Source of the DNA: Fusibacter_D sp033549245
GTDB taxonomy: Bacteria > Bacillota > Clostridia > Peptostreptococcales > Acidaminobacteraceae
Reading direction: 5' to 3'
Length of the DNA stretch: 5,168 nucleotides
Assembly (NCBI GenBank): GCA_033549245.1
Contig: JAWSUW010000195.1
Coordinates: forward strand, 1-5,168
Shown here: positions 1 to 5,168 of the stretch, in pieces
Position numbering within the stretch: the stretch's first letter is position 1
How the letters are laid out: each line of letters opens with the position of its first letter
Notes under the pieces: generated by a model
The model's database searches: none
What the model was told of the DNA's origin: nothing
Seen by the model: only the letters and a program-made list of their open reading frames with translations
Translations under genes and position numbers: made by a program

Positions 1-852
1 AATTTCCACACCTGGGTCTGACAATGCGGGTTCCACCGGTTCAGATTCCATGATCAATTCATCTTCGAAACTTGTTTCCGCCTCTTTAATGATATCTGAT
101 GGAACTGAATCTGATATTTCCTCATGGATAATTTGCTCAGCAGATGGTTTGCTTTGCTTTGGTATGGTTTTTAAAACTGGTGCTTCAGATTCAAGATCGT
201 TGATGACGATGTTATACTCAAAGTTCACGGATTTTAAAGCATCTGTTTTTTCATAAATGAAAATATCCTTGAATTGTTTTCTTAGCAAATTGAACGAGAA
301 AATGGAGTGGGTTCCAATCAATAGATTGTCAATAAACTCACTGTGATAACCCTTTGAATCGTAGAGAACTTTCTCTATGGTCATGCCGATTTGTCCGAAC
401 ACTTCAGTTAGTTCAACAGAGTCCTCATTTGAATAATCAATCAATTCTCTGGATTTCAATTGATGATCGACGACTGCAATTTGATCCACATCCACCAGTT
501 GTATTTTTATGGCATCGGGAAATTGCTCGTATATAATCAGACTTTTCAACCAATCATAGACCATTTGTACACGAGTTTCATAATTGATTTGATTTTGCTT
601 CAAATATTTCTTTAGAGTAGAGCCACCGAGTTTTTTGAAAATGATGTGAAATCCATTGTCATCATCGATAGTATCCAGCACATTATGAAGGTGGTCCCTC
701 AGTAAATGTCTGACAGTTCGAGTTAGTGAGTCTAGTTGGTAATGTGTTATTACTACCACTTCGTTTTCAGTCTCTTTATCTGTGGCATTTGAAAAACATT
801 GCGTGTCGTCTTCATATAATAATTTCCATTTGGTAAATTGATCAAGTTTCAT
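1..852 (-). CDS. Partial protein with a pseudokinase-like N-terminal domain and acidic linker (C-terminus outside window)
   Basis: This minus-strand reading frame is open for 284 codons, from an ATG at 852-850 to the window edge, so the C-terminus is missing. GGAGG lies 6 nt before the ATG and fixes the start. Residues about 30-140 have the order of a small kinase-like fold: strands (EVVVITHY), a helix, a hinge-like stretch (GFHIIFKKLGGSTLKKYL, about 67-84), a long helix (about 92-110), then IQLVDVDQIAVV and KSRELIDY where a kinase has its catalytic loop and DFG. No HRD, DFG, glycine-rich loop or VAIK lysine is visible, so phosphotransfer is unlikely. Residues about 220-284 are rich in Glu, Asp, Ser and Pro and look like a disordered linker leading to an unseen domain. 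By analogy with other kinase-like Firmicutes proteins such as EssB/YukC, a membrane helix or cell-wall-binding domain could follow, but this is speculation. The coding frame is well supported; the fold assignment is tentative. The gene diverges from the nuclease/ATPase operon. Confidence 0.5.
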   Translation of the reverse strand, partial: MKLDQFTKWKLLYEDDTQCFSNATDKETENEVVVITHYQLDSLTRTVRHLLRDHLHNVLDTIDDDNGFHIIFKKLGGSTLKKYLKQNQINYETRVQMVYDWLKSLIIYEQFPDAIKIQLVDVDQIAVVDHQLKSRELIDYSNEDSVELTEVFGQIGMTIEKVLYDSKGYHSEFIDNLLIGTHSIFSFNLLRKQFKDIFIYEKTDALKSVNFEYNIVINDLESEAPVLKTIPKQSKPSAEQIIHEEISDSVPSDIIKEAETSFEDELIMESEPVEPALSDPGVEI

Positions 853-858
853 CTGAAT

Positions 859-863
859 CCTCC
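859..863 (-). promoter_or_regulatory. Ribosome-binding site of the divergent pseudokinase-like gene
   Basis: CCTCC on the plus strand reads GGAGG on the minus strand, 6 nt before the ATG at 852-850. It is the strongest argument for this start and for the reality of the minus-strand gene, which has no stop codon within the window. Confidence 0.85.
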
Positions 864-891
864 AAGCGTATATTCCGGTCTATCATTATCA

Positions 892-920
892 ATTATATAA
901 TACACTGGCTTCCACGTCGA
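892..920 (-). promoter_or_regulatory. Candidate sigma-A-type promoter for the divergent minus-strand gene
   Basis: On the minus strand a perfect TATAAT (897-892) lies 17 bp from TCGACG (920-915), which matches TTGACA at four of six positions. Transcription would start near 885, giving a leader of about 30 nt. The -10 sits in a 10-bp AT palindrome (892-901), so TATAAT can be read on both strands here. The spacing and hexamers fit a housekeeping promoter. AT-rich intergenic DNA readily yields such matches, so this is a prediction only. Confidence 0.5.
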
Positions 921-934
921 GAATACTTTATAAT
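905..934 (+). promoter_or_regulatory. Candidate promoter for the nuclease/ATPase operon
   Basis: A perfect TATAAT lies at 929-934. The best -35 is weak: CTGGCT at 905-910 (three of six matches, 18-bp spacer) or TGGCTT at 906-911 (17-bp spacer). No extended -10 TGn is present. Transcription would begin near 941, leaving a leader of about 24 nt that contains the ribosome-binding site. The poor -35 suggests low basal expression or a need for an activator. The element overlaps the -35 proposed for the divergent gene. Confidence 0.4.
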
Positions 935-950
935 TTGATTAGGTGTTTAT

Positions 951-957
951 AAAGGAG
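951..957 (+). promoter_or_regulatory. Ribosome-binding site of the YhaO-like gene
   Basis: AAAGGAG ends 7 nt before the ATG at 965, a near-ideal Shine-Dalgarno placement for Firmicutes. It supports this start, and the encoded protein then begins directly with the first beta strand and DLH metal motif, as expected for the family. Confidence 0.9.
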
Positions 958-964
958 AATAGTT

Positions 965-2194
965 ATGATTAGAGTATTACATTTGTCAGATCTACACCTC
1001 AACACAGGATTTGGAAGTAAAAAGCAGAGTGTGAGAGAAAGCCTGAAAGAAGCTTTATTGAACGCTTTCGAGAAAAGTGCCAAGTATGCGATTGTCAATC
1101 AACTTGATGCTGTGATTATCGCTGGAGATCTGTTTGATAATGACAATATAAATTTTCATATGGAGAAACGAATTTTAAGAAATATCCAATTGTTGTTGGA
1201 TTCAGACATAGATATCATTTATAGTTTAGGAAATCATGATCCAATGGATACGACTGACATTTTGAATGCAATTAAAACCCATCATAGGTTTCATGTATTC
1301 GAAAGTGATGAGATCACTACAAAAGTGCTTTACTCAAAAGATGGAACACCATATCAGTTGGTGGGATGTGGTCACAAATCAAAAGGAGAAAAGCGAAATT
1401 TGATCAAGAAATATCCAATCAAAAATAATAGTCTGCCATGGATTGGGGTTGCACATGCAAGTGTTCCATCAGCTAGAACCATAAGTGAGAAGGAAAGCTA
1501 TATGCCTACCGCACTTAGCAATATAGAAATTCTAGACTATGATTATTTTGCACTTGGACATATCCATATACGTCAAATGCTGACACCTAAGATTGCATAC
1601 AGCGGAAATATTCAAGGTTTGTCAATTAAGGAAACAGGTAAAAAAGGTGGATATTTGATTGAACTCGATATGAATTTGACTAATGTCGTTCCCGTGGATT
1701 TTCATGAGATCGAGTGGGCATTCTTTGAACTCGATTTGACGTCTGATATTACAGATTCGGAAAGTTTGTCAGAAAAGATATCGAACTTAGTGACGGATTA
1801 TGTTTCTAGCAGTGATGTGAAATTTATATGTCGGATTGCGCTTAAAGGAAGAACTGTACTCTATAAAGAGCTCAAAGAGCCGTCAAACATAAGTTTCTTG
1901 GAAGATGACCTATGTAATGAACTTGATTTGCTTGATCTTGAGATCAGGACAGATGGCATAACAAAAAATGTTGATCTGGAGGCATTGAAACGTGAAGAGA
2001 CCGTGCTTTCTTATGCACTCAATCAACTTGAAAACTATTCTGAATCGCTGGAGTTGATGAGAAGAATGTATGCACTACCCATTTTCCCTCGAGGAATGAC
2101 GGAGAGTGAAAAAAAGGATTTCATTTTATCAAAGCTTGAAAAAGTTCAAAATGAAATTGTGAATCGGATGGTGAGGAACGACTATGATTATTAG
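965..2194 (+). CDS. yhaO: YhaO-like (SbcD/Mre11 family) metallophosphoesterase DNA exonuclease
   Basis: The 409-residue protein is a calcineurin-like phosphoesterase of the Mre11/SbcD superfamily and closest in size and neighbourhood to YhaO. The motifs are complete and in order: D9-L-H11 (motif I), GDLFD 54-58 with bridging Asp55, GNHD 89-92 with catalytic His91, His164 in GVAHAS, and GHIH 198-201 with His199 and His201. These residues bind two metal ions, usually Mn2+ in this family, so nuclease activity is expected on DNA ends or hairpins. The YSGNIQG segment (212-218) closes the catalytic domain, as in SbcD. Residues about 245-335 form a capping region. The C-terminal helical part (about 338-405) is the likely docking site for the ATPase coiled coil, by analogy with Mre11-Rad50. 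It is cytoplasmic, with no signal peptide. Its 3' end overlaps the ATPase gene by 11 nt, as expected for subunits of one complex. The family is very secure; the biological substrate of YhaO-type enzymes is not well defined. Confidence 0.95.
   Translation: MIRVLHLSDLHLNTGFGSKKQSVRESLKEALLNAFEKSAKYAIVNQLDAVIIAGDLFDNDNINFHMEKRILRNIQLLLDSDIDIIYSLGNHDPMDTTDILNAIKTHHRFHVFESDEITTKVLYSKDGTPYQLVGCGHKSKGEKRNLIKKYPIKNNSLPWIGVAHASVPSARTISEKESYMPTALSNIEILDYDYFALGHIHIRQMLTPKIAYSGNIQGLSIKETGKKGGYLIELDMNLTNVVPVDFHEIEWAFFELDLTSDITDSESLSEKISNLVTDYVSSSDVKFICRIALKGRTVLYKELKEPSNISFLEDDLCNELDLLDLEIRTDGITKNVDLEALKREETVLSYALNQLENYSESLELMRRMYALPIFPRGMTESEKKDFILSKLEKVQNEIVNRMVRNDYDY
2173..2176 (+). promoter_or_regulatory. 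Ribosome-binding site of the YhaN-like gene, inside the upstream gene
   Basis: GAGG (within GTGAGGA, 2171-2177) ends 7 nt before the ATG at 2184 and lies in the last codons of the nuclease gene. With the 11-nt overlap of the two genes this points to translational coupling, which would help balance the two subunits. Confidence 0.75.
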
Positions 2195-4769
2195 AGCGCT
2201 GAATTATACAACATACGGTAAAATCGAAGATGAATCCTATACTCTTTCACCGGGACTCAATATTTTTTATGGTGAAAATGAAGCAGGAAAATCAACAGTA
2301 TTCAACAGTCTATTTACTTTGCTGTATGGTTTCGATCCGGCAAATAGGGAAAAACACATGTATACCAACTGGAATAAAAACGAAATATTATTTAATGCTG
2401 ATATTTTTGAAAACAAGGAACTTTTCAGTGTAGAACGTCGTCTAATGAGTGTACCTAAACTCACTATTTCAAGCAAAGCAACTGGAAATGTCGAAATGAG
2501 AAGGAATGAGACCCTTCCGTGGATAGATCATGTGAGTCCTACACTTTTCAATTCTGTTTTTCATATCACTTCGGAAGATTTGAATCGATTCGAGGAGGCT
2601 TCTTGGGATCAGATACAAGAACAATTGATTTTCAATTATGGAACGGACTATCTTAATAAAGTTTCTGATGTCTCGTTGAGACTGGAACAAGATATCAACG
2701 CCATCTGGAGAAAAGATAAACGAGGGGCACCAATACTCAATCAAAAGATTGCTCAAATTGCTACTCTTGAAAATGAAAAGAAAACAATGCAAAAGACACT
2801 TAAAAAAGCAGTCGAAATCCAGTCCGAACTGTTTGAACTAGAAGAGCAGATTCAACTCATGAGCGATCAGATCACAGAGCTGAATGGCATGCAAAAAGAA
2901 CTAAGATTTTTACTGCCTGTCAAAGCAACACTTTCTAAAGTGAAACATCTAGAAGATCAGTGCATCAAAGAGACTTACTCGGATCATTTGATCAAACTCA
3001 GTGATCAGACTGAACATGACCTGGGAGAACTGATTGCTGAAATGGATCTTCTTTCAGAGGAAATCGAATACAAGAAAAGCAAGTTGCATCATTACTCGGA
3101 GCATGAACTGACTTTACTCCAAAATAAGAATTTGAGAGATGGCATCAATACCGATTTGGACGTGATTATCTCACTTGAAAACAGCCTCCATGGTATTTCT
3201 GACGAACTTTTGAAAATCAATGAAAGAATTACACAACAATATCAATTGCTTTTTAGTGAAAAACCAAATCAAAACCAATTGGATCATTTGCAAAACATCA
3301 ATCCATTTGATATGAAAAATGTGTTCCAGAAAAACATGGAAATTGAAAAGGCAGGCGCTGAAGCGACTTCAATACTGCAAAAAAAGCAACATAGCGATAA
3401 TCGTTATAATTTGATTGTAGTGGTGTTTGGCTTGATTCTATTCATCGTATCGTTAATCCAAGAGAATATGGTTTGGATTGGTTTTATTGGCATGGCTTTG
3501 ATTGGCTTTGGGGGTTCAGGAGTATTAAAGAGCAGAAAAAATGATGAAACGGTTCCGCTTGACTTTGAAGAATCAAGAGCTGAAATTATCCGAAGATACC
3601 CTGAGATTAAAGTTCCGGATTATGTATGGACGGACCCTTCATTTATCTTTTTTCTCAAATTGGAACAATTGATCGCTCTCGGTATTGAAGAGAATCAAAT
3701 GCATTCCAAAAAAGAAGTTTTACTGGATCAATATAACGAGATGAAAACAGTACTTGAAGACAAGATCCATATTTTTGGTGTGGAAAGTACGAGGAATGTC
3801 ATCTTGACTACTCAAATGCTATTGATTGAGATTGAAAAGATATCAGAAATTGACAGAAATGAAGGAACACTTCAATTTGAAATCTCTACCCTGGAAAAAA
3901 GAAAGAGTGCTTTATTTGAGAGAGCAAAGAATAAGAAAGCAGTTTTAGCAGAGCTCAACGAGTCCTTTGAAAAAATCGGCGGTGGCGATTTAGAGCATGG
4001 TAGACAATTGTATGAGGAAAATTTGGAACGACTCAGAAGAATCAGAGTGTATAAGGAAGAACTTGAGCAACAAGAGGAATGGGCAGAAATTGTCATAAAT
4101 TGGTCGAAAGATTATGAACTCAGTGAACTTCAAATCGCCAAAGTTGAATCAGAAATCGAGAGATTGGGCATAGAGAGACAAGAGTCGATTATTTTCAAAA
4201 ACAGCCTTGTCAAAGATATGCACTCAATCAAGGAAAAAGCAAATATCGATGCCCTCGATAGCGAACTCATTGTGTTAAGAGAGGAATGTGATGCTCTTGA
4301 AAATGAACGTGACATTCTCATGATCACAAAAGAGATCATAGAGTTCTCAGATGAAAGATATCGACTGGAAAATCAACCGGATCTCATAGCAAAAGTCAGT
4401 GTTTATATGTCGAAGATCACAAATGGTAAGTATAATGAAATCATGGTTGATGACAGTAGTGGAAAATATGAATTGTTTTTCAGAATTGATGATCAGTTGA
4501 TTTCTGTTTCCAAAGCGTTCAGCAAGGGGACGATCAACCAATTGTTTTTCGCATTCAGACTGGCAGTGATTGATGCCATCGATTCGGAATATAAATTACC
4601 ATTGATTCTCGATGATGCACTTGTCAGTTGGGATAAAAACAGATTGAAAGCAACAGGTCAGTTGATACATGAATTGTCACAAAAGAGGCAGGTTTTCATC
4701 ATGACATGCCATCCTTGGATGTTGAGTAATTTTGAATGTTTTGATGATATAAAGAAAATCGAGCTATAG
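2184..4769 (+). CDS. yhaN: YhaN-like (SbcC/Rad50-type) coiled-coil ATPase with a central transmembrane hairpin
   Basis: The 861-residue protein has the split ATPase head of SMC/Rad50 proteins. The N-terminal half holds Walker A, GENEAGKST (30-38). The C-terminal half holds the signature FSKGTINQ (779-786), Walker B LILDD (807-811), a D-loop region at VSWDKNR (814-820) and the switch His843 in TCHPW. Between them are helical, Glu/Lys-rich coiled-coil stretches, roughly 185-240, 275-305, 500-590 and 605-720. At the midpoint, residues about 408-425 and 429-447 are two strongly hydrophobic helices joined by a very short QEN turn, followed by Lys/Arg (KSRK). No CxxC zinc hook is present; the only cysteines are C260, C702, C842 and C852. 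Central hydrophobic segments are, to my recollection, also found in B. subtilis YhaN. The protein is therefore expected to sit as an ATP-driven partner of the upstream nuclease at the inner membrane face, both heads cytoplasmic. It is somewhat shorter than YhaN (about 960 residues). It is distinct from classical SbcC, which is longer and has a zinc hook. Confidence 0.9.
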   Translation: MIIRALNYTTYGKIEDESYTLSPGLNIFYGENEAGKSTVFNSLFTLLYGFDPANREKHMYTNWNKNEILFNADIFENKELFSVERRLMSVPKLTISSKATGNVEMRRNETLPWIDHVSPTLFNSVFHITSEDLNRFEEASWDQIQEQLIFNYGTDYLNKVSDVSLRLEQDINAIWRKDKRGAPILNQKIAQIATLENEKKTMQKTLKKAVEIQSELFELEEQIQLMSDQITELNGMQKELRFLLPVKATLSKVKHLEDQCIKETYSDHLIKLSDQTEHDLGELIAEMDLLSEEIEYKKSKLHHYSEHELTLLQNKNLRDGINTDLDVIISLENSLHGISDELLKINERITQQYQLLFSEKPNQNQLDHLQNINPFDMKNVFQKNMEIEKAGAEATSILQKKQHSDNRYNLIVVVFGLILFIVSLIQENMVWIGFIGMALIGFGGSGVLKSRKNDETVPLDFEESRAEIIRRYPEIKVPDYVWTDPSFIFFLKLEQLIALGIEENQMHSKKEVLLDQYNEMKTVLEDKIHIFGVESTRNVILTTQMLLIEIEKISEIDRNEGTLQFEISTLEKRKSALFERAKNKKAVLAELNESFEKIGGGDLEHGRQLYEENLERLRRIRVYKEELEQQEEWAEIVINWSKDYELSELQIAKVESEIERLGIERQESIIFKNSLVKDMHSIKEKANIDALDSELIVLREECDALENERDILMITKEIIEFSDERYRLENQPDLIAKVSVYMSKITNGKYNEIMVDDSSGKYELFFRIDDQLISVSKAFSKGTINQLFFAFRLAVIDAIDSEYKLPLILDDALVSWDKNRLKATGQLIHELSQKRQVFIMTCHPWMLSNFECFDDIKKIEL
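3405..3524 (+). other. Encoded transmembrane hairpin at the apex of the YhaN-like coiled coil
   Basis: These codons specify residues about 408-447 of the ATPase: YNLIVVVFGLILFIVSLI, a three-residue QEN turn, then MVWIGFIGMALIGFGGSG. Each half is long enough to cross a bilayer, and basic residues flank both ends (R407 before, K449/R451 after). By the positive-inside rule both coiled-coil arms would lie in the cytoplasm, with only the turn outside. Confidence 0.85.
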
Positions 4770-4774
4770 AGGTG
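4769..4774 (+). promoter_or_regulatory. Ribosome-binding site that decides the start of the small membrane protein
   Basis: GAGGTG overlaps the last base of the ATPase stop codon (TAG, 4767-4769). Measured from the GAGG core (4769-4772) the ATG at 4778 is 5 nt away. An in-frame GTG at 4772 lies inside this Shine-Dalgarno itself and is therefore an unlikely start, so ATG 4778 is preferred. Confidence 0.8.
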
Positions 4775-4777
4775 CAT

Positions 4778-5071
4778 ATGAAAAAAGATATCTTGGAACA
4801 ACTTGAATTTGAGAAGAGCAAACGAGACATACTCAAACAGTCGCAACTTGCCATGAGGAGTCCAGTACAGGAGCAAGAGAAAATTAATGAGAAATCCGAT
4901 CAAAAGTACGCTTGGGAGATAGAACTTGAACAGTATAGAAAGAACAAAGTCAGGGATCGATTTGTTTATCTTGGTGCTGTAGCTGGATTTGCAGCATTCA
5001 TTTTAGTGATTTTATTTCATTTTCAGGACTTTTTGAATATATTTAATGAAATTTTAATGAAATTCCAATGA
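4778..5071 (+). CDS. Small single-pass membrane protein of unknown function, co-operonic with the YhaO/YhaN pair
   Basis: I do not recognise this 97-residue protein. It starts 8 nt after the ATPase stop, so it is probably co-transcribed and perhaps translationally coupled. Residues 1-60 are highly charged and helical (many Glu, Lys and Gln), with a possible short coiled coil. Residues about 63-82 (VYLGAVAGFAAFILVILFHF) form one clear membrane helix preceded by basic residues (RKNKVRDR), which predicts a cytoplasmic N-terminus and an external C-terminus. The last 15 residues (QDFLNIFNEILMKFQ) look amphipathic. No signal peptidase site, cysteines or catalytic motif is visible. Because the upstream ATPase also has a membrane hairpin, the protein could be its membrane partner or stabiliser; this rests only on position and topology. 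That the gene is real is well supported by its ribosome-binding site, spacing and coherent topology. Confidence 0.8.
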   Translation: MKKDILEQLEFEKSKRDILKQSQLAMRSPVQEQEKINEKSDQKYAWEIELEQYRKNKVRDRFVYLGAVAGFAAFILVILFHFQDFLNIFNEILMKFQ

Positions 5072-5131
5072 GAATGTTAATCTTTAAACGATAAAATTAA
5101 TACGACAATTTTAGAGAAAGGAGAGGACTCG
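5072..5131 (+). other. Short AT-rich intergenic spacer, possible weak promoter, no convincing terminator
   Basis: The 60 bp between the small membrane protein and the next gene contain TAAAAT (5092-5097), five of six matches to a -10. ATGAGA (5068-5073) lies 18 bp upstream and matches four of six of TTGACA. A weak internal promoter is therefore possible. An imperfect AT-only stem (5077-5085 with 5093-5100) has no GC pairs in its stem and no T tract, so it is not a credible terminator. Read-through into the next gene is likely. Confidence 0.4.
5117..5123 (+). promoter_or_regulatory. Ribosome-binding site of the last, partial gene
   Basis: AAAGGAG ends 8 nt before the ATG at 5132. This strong Shine-Dalgarno is the main support for calling a gene at the right edge of the window. 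Confidence 0.85.
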
Positions 5132-5168
5132 ATGTCAAATCCCAAAGAAGTCATAATTGAAATCAAAG
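5132..5168 (+). CDS. Start of an unidentified gene, cut by the window edge
   Basis: Only 12 complete codons are visible (MSNPKEVIIEIK), open to the window end. The ATG follows a canonical AAAGGAG, and the direction matches the upstream operon at a distance of 60 bp, so it may be a further operon member. The visible residues do not identify a family. The pattern VIIEIK is compatible with a first beta strand of a cytoplasmic domain, and no signal peptide begins here. No function is assigned. Confidence 0.7.
   Translation, partial: MSNPKEVIIEIK

Noticed and set aside
50..536. Two short plus-strand reading frames (50-256 and 354-536)
   Set aside because: Both lie opposite the long uninterrupted minus-strand frame that has a good ribosome-binding site and protein-like composition. 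Neither has a convincing Shine-Dalgarno or a recognisable product.
892..901. 10-bp palindrome as a repressor operator
   Set aside because: It is purely A/T and coincides with TATAAT on both strands. It is short enough to arise by chance in AT-rich DNA, so no operator is called.
965..4769. Classical sbcD/sbcC identity for the pair
   Set aside because: The ATPase lacks a CxxC zinc hook, is shorter than typical SbcC and has a central membrane hairpin. The YhaO/YhaN branch fits better.
4772..4774. GTG as the start of the small membrane protein
   Set aside because: It is part of the Shine-Dalgarno sequence GAGGTG and has no upstream ribosome-binding site of its own. The ATG at 4778 is better placed.
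2267..4903. Several minus-strand reading frames of 60-110 codons, and a plus-strand one at 2230-2433
   Set aside because: They are antisense or out-of-frame shadows of the ATPase and small membrane protein genes, with low-complexity Ser/Phe/Leu-rich translations and no ribosome-binding sites.
5077..5100. AT-rich imperfect inverted repeat as a terminator
   Set aside because: The stem is A/T only with a bulge, and no T tract follows it, so it would not be a stable intrinsic terminator.

Overview
The window looks like chromosomal DNA of a low-GC Gram-positive bacterium, probably in the Firmicutes and perhaps Clostridia. The evidence is an AT-rich composition, strong AAGGAG/GGAGG ribosome-binding sites before nearly every gene, TATAAT-type promoter elements, and a gene pair of the YhaO/YhaN type known from Bacillus and relatives. 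The genus cannot be named from this sequence alone. No RNA genes, CRISPR arrays, insertion sequences or clear rho-independent terminators were seen.

Layout: (1) Positions 1-852, minus strand: the first 284 codons of a gene that runs out of the window. Its N-terminal part resembles a degenerate protein-kinase fold without catalytic motifs, followed by an acidic, proline-containing linker. (2) Positions 853-964: a 112-bp divergent intergenic region with candidate promoters for both directions that appear to overlap. (3) Positions 965-2194, plus: a YhaO/SbcD/Mre11-like metallophosphoesterase nuclease with all metal-binding motifs intact. (4) Positions 2184-4769, plus: a YhaN/SbcC/Rad50-like coiled-coil ATPase, overlapping gene 3 by 11 nt. 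Where Rad50 carries a zinc hook, it has a two-helix membrane hairpin. (5) Positions 4778-5071, plus: an unrecognised 97-residue protein with one membrane helix, 8 nt after gene 4. (6) Positions 5132-5168, plus: the first 12 codons of another gene with a good ribosome-binding site.

Genes 3-5 look like one operon. The nuclease and ATPase probably form a Mre11-Rad50-like DNA-processing complex held at the inner face of the membrane by the hairpin. The small membrane protein is placed to be an accessory or anchor for it, but that role is inferred only from its position and topology. The divergent pseudokinase-like gene may share regulation with the operon through the shared intergenic region. No functional link to it is demonstrated. 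The most unusual points are the membrane-hairpin Rad50-like protein, its small membrane-protein neighbour, and the degenerate kinase-like protein.
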